A stretch of DNA of 64,000 bases from Anarhynchus alexandrinus. Lineage: Eukaryota > Chordata > Aves > Charadriiformes > Charadriidae. Position 1 is the first letter of the stretch; every line of letters begins with the position of its first letter. The notes below the pieces were generated by a model, which had not been told where the DNA came from, searched no databases, and was given only the letters and a program-made list of their open reading frames with translations. The translations under genes were made by a program, and so were the position numbers. The stretch is taken from the NCBI GenBank assembly GCA_008711295.1, contig VUYV01000191.1:1730076-1794075 (forward strand), given 5' to 3'. Positions 12,167-23,871 of the stretch are shown here, in pieces.

Positions 12167-12749
12167 TTAGCTCAAGGATTTTTTGGTTTACCATAGGTCG
12201 GGGGAGAGGATGAGAATCTAGAAAATTTGTAATTTTTTCTTTACAACTTTCTGCCTGGACTTATGTCTCTAAGAATAATATTATCCTCTTTCTGGTGAAG
12301 GTGCTGGCAAAGAGCTGTTAATTTCTTCTATAATCTGATTTTAATGAGACAGACGGCAAAATGCATAAAGAAGTAATATAAGCGTTGTATAGGAAAACTT
12401 GGGGAAAAAAAAAACATGACGAAGCATTCATTTGGGTACTGGTCAGTCATAGAAAACTCATGGTTACATTAGACTGTTAATGTTAAGGCTAATAAGGAGG
12501 TATCAAAGGAGATACTAGAGATCGCCGTCATACGTGCAAGTCCTAAGCGTCATATTCTTTATAGAACTGGAGGATCAGAGGGTGCGACAAGTCTTTGCAG
12601 TACATCCTGCTTTCTTGCAAAATACATAGTTAGGACCGAAGAATCAATTTTAGTAAGAAATTTATTTTTTTTTTACTCTGTGCATGAGCTCAGTCTCCAT
12701 CTGATTCTGCTTGGGACTCCAAAATTGTCTTGTTCATACCACTGATAAA
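12167..12749. other. Unique sequence, nothing recognised
   Basis: AT-rich DNA upstream of the ORF1-like relic. The N-terminal part of that protein is not recognisable here. A T-run lies at about 12661-12674. Confidence 0.4.
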
Positions 12750-12834
12750 AATCATAGAATCATAGAATGGTTTGGGTTGGAAGGTCATTTGGGTTGGAAG
12801 GGTTACAGATCATCCAGTTCCAACCCCCCCTGCT
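12750..12834 (-). mobile_element. Short CR1 3' tail with an internal 17-bp duplication
   Basis: It starts with the complement of two octamer tails (ATCATAGAATCATAGAATGG). The CR1 block TTTGGGTTGGAAGG then occurs twice (12771-12784 and 12788-12801), followed by the CATCCAGTTCCAACCCCCC-type block. Truncated after less than 90 bases. No coding content remains. Confidence 0.85.
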
Positions 12835-14368
12835 CTGCTTCTTGTTGCAGAGTGATTTCACAGCACGTGAACTGGATATCTTTTGGTTAAAACAAAATTC
12901 AAAGATGTGCTACTAGCAGTATACCAAATCTGCTCCAATCCCTAGACCTTTCCTCTGTGGGACCAAGACTAAAGATAGTCCATAGCACAGTCTGAAATGT
13001 GTAGTGTGGGTGGTGGGGTCTCAGTACCCACAGCTGAGCTTTACAAATCTACTCTTATGGGATCACACTACTATGAAGATAGTCATAGTTTCTTCTGTTT
13101 CATGTATAGATGTTTCTTCTTCATGTTTCCCATATTGGTAATTTGGTAACTGTCTTTATAATTATAAATTGGAGGGAATCTGGAAGAAAGTAGGAGTGCC
13201 CTTGATGGGTCTCTCGGCACCCAACAGTATTGGGAAGAAGTCTGAAGAAACAAATCTCAGCTCTTTTCTCTTTTTTATCCTTTCGTATTGATAAACGCTC
13301 TTCCCAGCTGAGAAGAAATTGTTGTAGCTCCGATTTTTAAGTCAGAGATACTTTAGTAACTTTCCTGAACTTTTTTAGCCAATAAGAGTTTTGTCCATAA
13401 TTCCTAAAACTGGTATTTCGTTTTTGCACTTAGTATGTACGTAGCAACTAACATTTCAAAAGGATTTAGAATAATGTAAGATACATTATATGCAGTGACA
13501 AAGGTAAAAAAAAAATAAAAATCTGTCCTTTCCAACCATAATGAAGCTTGTAAAAAAGCAGCTCATCAAAGATGTAAATGTGGCTGCATTACTAAGTTCT
13601 TATTTTCTGAGTAGCAGCAATTAAATAAACTTGAAACTGGTGGCTATAATCCTCAAGGTTGGATCTGATTAAGAAAGCAAGTGATAGCCTGCTGATTCCG
13701 AAGTAAAAAGCTGAGTAAATACATGTTGCCATTTTCAGCAATAAAGTAATAAGCAGTTTAGAGTAAATGTGATTGGCATAAAATAATGTAAGAAATAATG
13801 TCAAATACACTCATGAAACGATGTCAGATACACTCATGAAACAGCTATTGATGTCAAATTTGCAAAATAGGATGGCTTCCCAACAAGTATAGCCACAGTT
13901 TAAATCAGAGTTAGGATGACAGATATGGTAACAAATTATTCATGGCAAATTTGAATTATGTCCTAACTAGTGCCGCAATAGCAATATTTATTTAATCAAA
14001 GCATAATCATTGTTTGACAATTACTTGTAAAAACTTCCCTAAAATCAAATAGATAATATTTGTACAATTGTAATAGCTGAGCTGTGCAAGCAGTTGGAAA
14101 GCTTACGCAGCTGTCCAAGGGAGCGAAGAACCTGGAAGAATTTGGCATATCAAATCATCACAATACAGCAACTAACTACATAAAACACTGTTCAGGGGAA
14201 CTACTTGCATGTTAAAGAAAGCCGAGATGATTGATATTTGATATCTCAAACCTGAGAAGTAGCTTACAAGAAACATTGAAGCTGGTAGCCACTGCAGTTG
14301 TGCAGGGTAATTAAAACAGGTAATTTCCTTTCCAGTATGGCACATTTCTGGAAGTGCTTTAACTCTTA
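12835..14368. other. Unique sequence with a 23-bp tandem duplication; no gene
   Basis: No frame has a known domain. A 23-base unit is duplicated at 13798-13843. A-runs occur near 13507-13525. Confidence 0.4.
13798..13843 (+). repeat. Tandem 23-bp unit, two copies
   Basis: ATGTCAAATACACTCATGAA begins the unit, and the next 23 bases repeat it with two changes. A partial third copy (ATGTCAAAT) follows after a few bases. Confidence 0.7.
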
Positions 14369-16020
14369 AGAGTATAACAATGGCCACAGCGGATCAGGCA
14401 GTAGTTCCATCTAACCTAGGAGCCCGTCACTAAGAGTGGCTGTGCATGAATACACAGGGAAGAAGAGCTATGCAGGCATGTGTTTCTTCCCCTAACATTC
14501 TCCCAGTTACCAACTGGTTTAAGCTCAGAATCACACAGAGGCAGATAGGGTTGTATGCATTTAGTTATCCATGGGTCATCTTCTGTCTCTCTTTTCCAGT
14601 CTCCCCTTGAGCCCATGCATATGGATAGCCTTCCCTAGCGAGGATGTCCATAAGCATCCTCTCCTTTTGTTTGGAATGTACCTTCTAGTTTCATTACTGG
14701 TCCCCAGTTTTTGTATTGTAAGAGATGACCAGTCCCTATCCACCATCTCAGTGTTTCTTTTGATGTTGTAGGCTTCTGAAATCCACACAAATACATCTTT
14801 TAACAGATGGGTGGACCCTAGCCTATGCTGTTCTTCCTCACAAAGCAGCACTTCCATATTTTTTGATAGTTATTGAACTCCCTTCTGAACCTTTCTGAGA
14901 TGGGTATTGAATGGTATTCAAGGTGTGGCAGAGCAATAACTTTTGGGTACAATGAAGACAGTACAGTGACGTTCCTTGTGTTGCATTGTGGTCTATTCCT
15001 ACTACTTGGATTACTTTCTGACTGCTCTTAACCTTAACTTGCCCTTTGGTAATGGATTTTTGTCAAAAGTCATTTGGAGGTTAATGTTATCTCCACTGGA
15101 CCACTCTGTACCTCAAGTGGATCACACGCATGCTTCATGATTCTTCCAAAGAGCTTCAGGATTTGCCTTTGCAAAAGCTATGCTTCCTGAGTAGAAGACA
15201 TCTATTCATGTGACCATTAGTCAGAATCTTTATTTACCTGGCACAGACATCAGGATTACACATAGGTCTTCAGTTCCTCAGATTTCTCTTCCCCTCCCTC
15301 GTGTCCTCTGGTATCAAGGCAGATTTAAGGAAAACATTTTATACCATCACTAATAGAACAGGCACCACCATCACTTCTGGCTTCTCTTAGCAACCCTGAG
15401 GGAACACCATCTGGCCCCAGGTGTTTATCGCCTTCCATTTTTGTCAATGTTTTCTGTAATAAATTCCGCAATCTCTATAATGTCAGATCCTCTGACGATT
15501 CTCTGTCTTACAGGGGTTAGCAAGGGGTTGTTCCTGGTTTCTTCCACAATGAATGCAGGGAATTAATTTTGTTTCTTGGGAACGGCCTTAGCTTGTCTGA
15601 CACTCCTTTTGTACCCTCCTCATCAGCTGGTGCTGCAGAACCTCTGGCATGTCTCTTTCTCCTGATACATTTCAAGGAACATTTATTATTATTACTTATT
15701 TCTTCTACTAGTTGTTCCTCAGGCTCCCTTTTTCGACTGTTTGGCTATGCTTTTACATTTACTCTGCCAGAGTTCATTGTTCTTTCCATTTTCTTCATTT
15801 TAATATGATCTCAAGTATTTGGAGGGCACTTCCTTTTTTGTCATAACCTCCTTAACCCTTTTTTGATTGGTAACGTGCACCTGGTTTTCTTCCACTATGG
15901 TATCTTTAAATAATTTCCATACTATAATTTCCATGCCGTCTGTAAAGATTTACTTCTCTTAGTTGCCCTCTGTAGCTTCTTTCCAATAAGTGTCCTCATA
16001 TTTATTCTTGAAAAGCCTGG
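14369..16020 (-). mobile_element. Ancient CR1/L3-type LINE, 1.65 kb, 3' half, very degenerate
   Basis: Read on the plus strand the region follows, in order and at about the right spacing, the complement of a reptile-type CR1/L3 element. At 14374-14440 lies the conserved 3' end (AATGGCCACAGCGGATCAGG, then CCATCTAACC, the decayed 'ggtccatctagcccag' block). Near 14885-14930 is a TCTGAACCTTT...GAGATGGG...TTCAAGGTGTGG block. Near 15165 comes TTGCAAAAGCTATG, near 15410 ACCATCTGGCCCCAGGTG, near 15765 CTGCCAGAGTTCATTGTTCT, and near 15898 TATGGTATCTTTAAATAATT. Together they span from the endonuclease-RT linker through RT to the 3' end of ORF2. No long frame survives. The match is from memory of family sequence. 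The 5' boundary is uncertain. Confidence 0.75.
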
Positions 16021-17339
16021 CAAACATGGTTCCTGAAATCTTCAAGATTAAGAAGGATACTGTTTCACAGTGGGAAGTATATATTGGACATATTGCAGCA
16101 TCATTTTCCATAATTTATGCTGACTGAGGCTATAAAGACAATGTTATTTTTATTTTTCAATTCTCTAACAGGAGAAGTATATCAGCACGTACCAGAAGGA
16201 AATTACTAAACATTTCCTAAAAATAAATAAATAAATAAATATTCCATTTTCTGACCTTTGTTAGAAAGTTTTAAAGTTTGATCTGGTACTTCAGTAAAAG
16301 ATCCCCGATAACAAGAAAATATCAGAGCTGTTAGAGCAGCCTGTTGTCTAACAAAGAAAGCATTTCAGTTTTCCAGGTGAGATGTCTTAGTTTTAATAGC
16401 GTATACATGCAGTCTTGACACCAGGGCAGCCAGTCCTTCCTTGGTTTTTAAATTATGGCACAAACATTTCGCATCGATTGCAATTTTACAGCCGTTTGAA
16501 AGCTCAGCTTTGGCCCCATGGTTTCGCTGTGCCTGTACAATTGAGGAGAATAGCTTCTGTGATGGGTACTATTATGGTCATTGTGTTCCTGTGAGGTGGA
16601 CCTAAGTCTCTACTGAAGCTGGACAAGATGCATAAATGTCTGCAGTCCTCTGACTGTTGCCGAGGGGTTCCTGTGAACTCCCAAGATGTGGAGAGTGTGC
16701 TGTTTTCCCTGTTCCATGCAGGCTACAAAAACATACCATTTTTTTAAAAAGATTGCCTGTTTTCACCACTACTGTATGGTTAATACTTCATTTCAAGAAG
16801 CAGGCGATGTAAAGAGAGACTTTGCATCAGACTTCCTGAGTTTATGTCATTAAATAATCATCCTCTGATTGTTTGAAATCAAGAGCTAAGTGCCTTTTTC
16901 CACTGTCAGAGTTTCTTAGGTGTGATTCTTCGATTGGGTGCTTTTTGCCTGCAAAATTGAAATCCACAGAGTGTACTTTTGTGGCTACAGGATACCTATT
17001 TTGTGTGATTTATCATCTTATGTATTTAACATATGTTACATACTAAAGGTGTATATTGATACACAGAATTTTGGGGAACTGAAATTTTCAGAAACCTGTT
17101 TCTCAACAACCACTTCTGCTTCTGCTGCCCCAAGTAGTATTGGCACAACAGTATAAAAAGCGTATTTACTATTATCTCTTTCAGTATGATTTTACGAACT
17201 ATAGGCAGTTCTTTCCCTGACTTTTTCATTTTTGTTGTCAATTGTTATCTGCTTAGAGGTGTTCCACATAGACACTGGTACTAACAGAATTCAGGATATA
17301 ACCCGTGAAAAATGAAGAGTGGTTTGTCACGAAAAGTGC
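16021..17339. other. Unique sequence with an AAAT microsatellite; no gene
   Basis: An (AAAT)n run lies at about 16219-16242. The part at 16400-16560 has balanced composition and could be old functional DNA, but nothing is recognisable as coding. Confidence 0.4.
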
Positions 17340-17490
17340 AGCCCTTGCTGGTGCTTCCCAATCTATCATGAAAAGACAGGGCCCTCACCGAGCTCTTCTT
17401 ATACCTCTACATCTGCACGTGCTTTTGGCTGCTGCCAAAGACAAAATAATTGGCTAGAAGACCTTGTGGCGTGGCCTTGCTCGTGAAAGT
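17340..17490 (+). mobile_element. Ancient CR1/L3-type 3' end
   Basis: Around 17410-17485 the plus strand reads CATCTGCACGTGCTTTTGGC, then AAAGACAAAATAATTGGCTA and GAAGACC. This resembles the terminal 'ggccactg..agacaggatactgggctagatggacc' block of old amniote CR1/L3 elements. The upstream part is too worn to define. It lies about 1.3 kb beyond the long relic at 14369-16020 and in the opposite orientation, so it is a separate insertion. Confidence 0.5.
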
Positions 17491-20400
17491 TTAGGACAAA
17501 ATGTAAAATTGATGGATGCAAAATTCTAGCAGCTGAATACTTAAGTCAGCTGTCCAAACTGATCACCCAGGGTTTCATGCTTCCGAACACTTCAGGCACA
17601 AATTCCACCTTGGCCAAGAAGGGAATCTTTGTTACATGAGCTTGAAATTTTCTGGAAAGTAGTTTTTGTTGTGCTGCCTATATGTTTCACTTTCAATTCC
17701 CCATTCCTATCTAGTAGAATATAAATAAGCACACGCAGTCATAAACACTCTCAATTCCTTCTGCCAGAGCAGATTATATATTGTGCCTATTTTAGCTTTA
17801 TTTAATCCTGTTTGGAAAGTGCAGAATTTAATTCTGGTCCAAATAGGAAATTGTTAACCTCTAGCAGACATACTCCTGTTGGAGACAAAGCTAGTTGTTA
17901 CTCTTTGTGTGTCTTCAGTGAACCAAATGGAGCTAAAATCCTCCTTAAATTTCCAGTTTTGAGCTTGTTGGGATCTATCCTTTGCTTTCCTAACTCTACC
18001 AAGGGTTCTCCCACTTCCTTTCTAGGCAATTTAATAAAGCTCTTTATCTCCAAATTCTCCTTTATTCTCCGAATTAAACTCATCTGTGCCTGTAAAAGCA
18101 GGTGGGGAAATGAATATTCTGAACTGTAATTACTCTATATAAACTCCCTAAAGAATTGCTGTTGATAGGTTACCTGTTCTTTTAGGTAGGCAGTAAGATG
18201 TCTGTGGTGTTCACTTTTTTTATGTATTTACTTTGTTCTGAGCACTCTGTTGTATTTAATAATGTTGATTTCTTGGCCTCATTACTGTCCCATGGGTTGC
18301 AGAATCTGCCTTTTACCCGTTCCTTCAAGATCTGAATGTTGTGATCTCATTCGCCATAAAGGAAATATTTAATCTATTTTTTTTTTATTTAGCCTATTCA
18401 TGCATGATGACAGATTTAATGACACGCTGTGTGTATTTCCAGGTTATTTTATGTATTGTTTTTCCCCAAATATTACTTTACTAAAAATAATTATGTCAGC
18501 CTAAAAAGTCAAAGAAATCCAGTAGCTAATAATTAACTTCTCAAAGGCAGACATTAATGGATAATGGTGCTCTATCTGCACTCCAAATTCAGATATTTTT
18601 TTCCGACTGTTAGGCAATTTGTCCACGGTTTTCTTCCTAACCAATTCACTATTTACATAAATGAATTACATGATCTAGATGAGTAGTTCTAAAAATCTCA
18701 CTGGTCTTAATCCAGAAAAACAAATGAAAAAAAAAAAAAATCATGTGATTTCTCATTTGGGGATGCTGAACAGTTTTGTATTCAAAATGCATTAATAGAA
18801 AACCAGGTGTAGCTAAAAAGAACTTCTACAACATTTAAAAAAGAATCTCAAATATTAGAACTGTGGTGGGACTAATTTTTTTTCACTTTGCTTTCCTAAT
18901 TCCTATCAACTCTATTAATGTTAATTGAAAGAGCGAGTATTCCCTTCTTTCACACACACAAATATATCCATTCTTACCTTTGCGTGAAGACAGGTATTTG
19001 CTACTCTCTGAACAGACCTCAGCATTTCAAGCTGCTTTCCATACACTGCATTTTCTAGGTCACTGAGACCTCATTAGATATTTCAGAGCCGTGTTTGCGG
19101 ATTCCTAATACTTGTAAGCCTGAAGAAAGTATTCTATCCAAATGCTGAGAAACAATCTTTAAGCTTCATTCAAATGGCATATAGTTTGTTGTCGTTTTTC
19201 ATTACACATCAGTTTATCTCTAAATCTGGGAAAAAAAAAAAAAGTCTAGCCAGAATGTTTATGGCTTTAATAAAAAATAAAATCCTCAGATTATGACATT
19301 TGTAGAAGGATTCAGACCAGAGTACTGCAACTCAAAGTGAGTATACTCCTACATTGTACATTAAAATTTTCCTTTGAGTTATTAATTTATAATGCCCTCT
19401 CTAAGGTTAATTTCAGTAAATTACATTAATACTGAGCACATATTTGGAAGTCAGCTTTCAGTCACACACATTAGTTTATAAATCCAAGTTATAAACACAT
19501 TTCAGGATATATAGCAATTTTATAGTTCTCTGGTCAGCAAAAATGTGCTGTTATGAATATGCTGTAATTTAGGGGGGGATTTCCTCCATGGTTGCATCTG
19601 CTGAACATTAAATTGCGAATATAGTTTATCTTCTGGATTGATATAGTTCCTATATACTTGAAACTACACCGTGTAAAAAAAAATTTCTGCATTCAGACTT
19701 TAATCAAAGACGAAAAGGATGAAACAAGCAGTCCCCGTAACCATTCAGTAGAACTGGGTATTGTAAGTTCAAGAATGGCACCATGAACCCCCACAGGGAA
19801 GTGACAGGATGAGACTAGGAAATGTTTGTGACTAACAGGATACAAAGAGCGTTCTTTCACTTTCTAATGTAAACAGGTTCAAATTAGCCATAGTATAGCA
19901 TTTCCCCTGGGATCCACCTAAATATTTTAACAAGAGAGTTATAGAACGAGGACAGAAAATCTACCATGACTTCTAGTGTCCAACCACAGGTAAAAAATTG
20001 ATTACAGTTCTGTTGGTTTCAGAGGTTTGTAGATAAAAATTTCTATTTCTAAGTTTCAGCATGACACTGAAAATGTAAGCTGTTGCAATAGGGACTTGGA
20101 TTTTAGAGGCAGTTCATAGTAAATTTAAGGTTGTATCGCTTCACAGCACTGACTTCCATATACTTAAATGCAGAACAGATTATATTTATTTATACAACCT
20201 CCTACCATTGAAGAACAGAACTTAAATATAGTGTCATTGCCAATTGTTCTTTAGCCATTTTGATGCATAATTGTTTTTCTGATTGTATAATATCGTGGTG
20301 TTCTGGAGAGCATACAGTGCTATTTCACAGCGGTATTTAAAGTATAGTGCAGAATCATCAACTGTAATTGAACTCATCAGAATGCTAACTAACTTAATTC

Positions 20401-20955
20401 AAAAGGTCACATACAATTGTATGAATGAAAATATATATAGACTTATATTTATAGTTAAGATTTAAGTTCTAAGAATGGACAAGGGAATTTCTAGGTTTCA
20501 GGAATTCTTTTCTACAAGCTTGTGTTTGGAAATATAGCGACTGTTAAAAGCATGTGATCACCCCATGCCGATTTGTAGCAAAGTACTTTGCAATAAGTAC
20601 TTGGTATTACTTGCAAATTGGTCTGTGTCATCAGAAGGAATGCTGGCTATTCTGGAGGCGGTGGAACGTAGCCATGACTCTGGATGCGCACGTCTTTGAG
20701 CTTAGGAGAAGCTGGGATCGGATCCAAGCTCTGGGTCCGCGGGTCTTACATGAATATAAAAAGCACAGATTGTATAGGAAGGAAACAATGCTTTTGTAAA
20801 CACGGATGGAAATCTGTATGAATCTCATCTTGGTTACACACAAGGGGGGTGTATTCTCCACTGAAGTCTAATGGGATGTGCATCGAGGGGAGAATAATAT
20901 GCGCCATTGCCTCGTTCACTAACAGGTGAAGGGTAATATAGATGGAATTGGAGAA

Positions 20956-20981
20956 CTAATGGGCAAGGCAGTTCCCATTAG
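20956..20981. repeat. Inverted repeat CTAATGGG / CCCATTAG
   Basis: Exact 8-base arms at 20956-20963 and 20974-20981 with a 10-base spacer. The arms contain TAAT/ATTA homeodomain-type cores in symmetric arrangement. Confidence 0.6.
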
Positions 20982-21187
20982 CATATACAAGGCAATTCCA
21001 CATTTTGCAGCAAAGTAAAGGCAAAGTAGTGGCATAAACCAAAGAAAGATTAAGTCTAAGACCTGCTGTCGATGTGATGAAAACAACTTGACATTTGAGT
21101 CTTTCAAGTGCTGGTTTATCACATGAGTGGCTCAAATGATTACTTTCTCTGTAGAATCTAACAATGAGAGAACCTGAAGGACCTGCA

Positions 21188-21206
21188 CACCGTATCAGAT
21201 ACGGTG
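21188..21206. repeat. Inverted repeat CACCGTAT / ATACGGTG
   Basis: Perfect 8-base arms flank CAG. It lies about 210 bases from the preceding inverted repeat in non-repetitive DNA. Confidence 0.65.
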
Positions 21207-23242
21207 CAAAAGAAACATTGAACTGTATGACTTTGGAGGTACAGTGTGAAGTTGTGGTTGTTTTGCAGATTTCTGGCAAATGACTGAAGGAAGCCACCTG
21301 CCTAAAGGAGTAGGAGCGTCATTATTTTGCCAAAAGATAGATAAATCAATCTATGAATCAATCGATCAATATTTAAAACCCCAGTCGATTCAAGGCTTAT
21401 GTCAATGGTTTTTGGCCACCGTGAGTTCCAAAGGTTGACAGTACATACAGACACGGTTCCTTTTCTTCCAGTTCAGATGTAAAGCATTTTTCTGTTCCTC
21501 AGTAGACATTCAAGGACAAATTGCACTTAAATGTGACAATTCAAATACACACCATATGATGTTTTAAAGGTGTTTCTGAAACCTTTTAATATTGTGAACG
21601 GATCTTTGATATCTGCCATCTGGAGGAACACATATTCTTATCTGTGTTCTCTTGAAAAAAAGGTTACCTTTTTCCAAAACTGCTGGTCAAAGATAATTAC
21701 GCTCCAAAATCAAAACACCTCAAAAGATATTTGTAGCAATATTAAGAAAATACTATGTACTGCACTAAATACAAAGTGGACGTGTATAAGACCAGGTTTT
21801 TTACTTCTAGTGAATAGCTCCAGAAGACAGAAGACCCTTAATCTAATTCTAATTGGTTCACAATATAGCTGTGGGAAGTCAGATATCTTTCCTTTGTTTA
21901 TTAGAAATAACAGAATAATACCTGCATGGGGATTTTAGTATTCACTGATACCAAACGCTGTGAAGTATTTTCTCCTGCAAGAAAATATACACATAATCAT
22001 GTATTTTATATTTTCCTTCTAATAATTCATTATATTTTCTAAAGACCTTTTTCTAGAGGTAACAAGAAGCAATGAAAAGTTCCTTAGGTGGACCAAAATG
22101 TTTATTGCGGTCACTTAGTGTACTATGTCATTGTAGCCGTACTCAGTCTCTATGGAAGTGAATGACAGCTGTATACATTATCTGAAATATCTTCCCGTAT
22201 ACTGGCAAAGCCTATGTATTACATAACCATAATTAACACAATTCCTTGAAATCGATTAGTCAACATCATACAAGGCGTATAGATCTCTGAGGCTGTGAAT
22301 CTTTGACTATAGGAGATCTGTTCTATAACTGCACCGCTGCATGCATTGTGAGAATGATGATAGAGTAAATTCTTTTATACAGTAAGTTTTCAAAAAAATG
22401 TACTGATTTAAATTGGATTGTATTTGAGTATGTCTTACTAGATTACCATTAAAATACTTTTCACTAAAATATAAAGGATACTAAAAAAAGAAACAAATCT
22501 CAATCCTGATTTAAACAAACATGAGTTTCATTAATTTTTTTAGCAATACAACCGGAAAACCACTCATGCTTAAGCTGTAGTAAACAAATTCTTGAAATAA
22601 AAACTCACTAAAAATTTCATTTCATCTTTTAATATTTTTGATTATTTTTACTGTTATTATTTTTTAACTACAAAACCCACTTTCTTCTGTTTGCACAAAG
22701 TTATATCAGGGTGTTTTATTTATTTGGGATTATTTTTGCGCTGCATTGAAATTTTAGGCGGTGAAAGATATGTTGTATTAGATTTAGGTTAACAGGAAGG
22801 ACTGTGTTCTATATTCTACACTCCTGTTAGCAGCCAGAAATATTACTGGGAAATAATGCTGTAGAGGAAAGCCCAAACAATTATTTTGCTCTATAATACA
22901 GAGCTGGAAGAGATGGGAGATAAAAAAATCAGAGTTCCAGGATAAGCTTTCAGAGGTACTGAAACTCCCAAACTATATTTCATTTTTTCTAAGCGTTGTG
23001 GCAGTCCAGTTATTGCTCTGCCTCCGGACAACAATATATTCATAGGTGCGTGCGCCTGTTCTTTTCCTCTCTGCCCATAGAGCCAAACCACTTTCTTCAG
23101 AGAAACTAATGAAGGTGTGATATTTCCTGATTATCGCTTCTTGCCAAGAAGGAATGGTAGATCTTTTAGACCTGTTTGATTTGGACTCCCTGTTTGCAGC
23201 ACCTGCCCACCTTTGCTACTAGTAGTACTAATACTAGTAAGC

Positions 23243-23263
23243 CTAATAATAATAATAATAATA
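23243..23263 (+). repeat. (AAT)n microsatellite
   Basis: Runs of TAA/AAT directly upstream of the truncated 5' end of the next CR1. Further TAATA-rich sequence fills the space to the junction. Confidence 0.8.
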
Positions 23264-23296
23264 CACATAAAACTAATAAAACTAATTAGCCTAATA

Positions 23297-23871
23297 GTGT
23301 GACCAGCAGGACTAGGGCAGTGATTGTCCCCCTGTACTCGGCACTGGTGAGGCCCCACCTCGAATACTGTGTTTAGTTTTGGGCCCCTCACTACAAGAAA
23401 GACATTGAGGTGCTGGAGCGTGTCCAGAGAAGGGCAACGGAGCTGGTGAGGGGTCTGGAGCACACGTCTGATGAGGAGCGGCTGAGGGACCTGGGGGTGT
23501 TCAGCCTGGAGAAAAGGAGGCTGAGGGGAGACCTTCTCGCTCTCTACAGCTCCCTGAAAGGAGGGGGTAGCCAAGGGGGGTTGGTCTCTTCTTCCAAGTA
23601 ACAGGTGATAGGACAAGAGGAAACAGCCTCAAGTTGTGCCAGAGGAGGTTTAGACTGGATATTAGGAAAAATTTCTTCACCCAAAGTTTTGTCAAGCACT
23701 GGAACAGGCTGCCCAGGGCAGTGGTTGAGTCGTCATCCCTGGAGATATTTCAAAGATGGGTAGATGTGGTGCTGAGGGACATGGGTTAGTGGTGGTTTTG
23801 GCAGTGCTATGTTAACGGTTGGACTCGATGATCTTAAAGGTCTCTTCCAACCAAAATGATTCTATGATTCT
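23297..23871 (+). mobile_element. CR1 LINE 3' fragment, 575 bp
   Basis: It carries the last part of ORF2 and ends in ATGATTCTATGATTCTA. The frame at 23410-23601 reads [17 protein letters not shown], then [20 protein letters not shown], the typical region downstream of the reverse-transcriptase core. Stops and frameshifts follow. The recognisable 5' end begins at the GACCAGCAGGA segment next to AAT-rich DNA. Confidence 0.95.

Larger units (their letters stand above)
17491..23296. other. Unique sequence; hairpins and an AAT microsatellite, no gene recognised
   Basis: The frame at 17812-18129 (105 codons, no known domain) and its antisense partner look like chance. Two 8-base inverted repeats lie close together (20956-20981 and 21188-21206). 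An (AAT)n microsatellite at 23243-23263 leads into the next CR1. A small CpG cluster of unknown meaning lies at about 20655-20745. Confidence 0.4.

Noticed and set aside
16219..16242. (AAAT)n as a retrocopy tail
   Set aside because: No gene-like sequence precedes it; an ordinary microsatellite.
23131..23616. 161-codon minus-strand frame
   Set aside because: Antisense of the CR1 at 23297-23871 plus the AAT microsatellite; no protein signal of its own.
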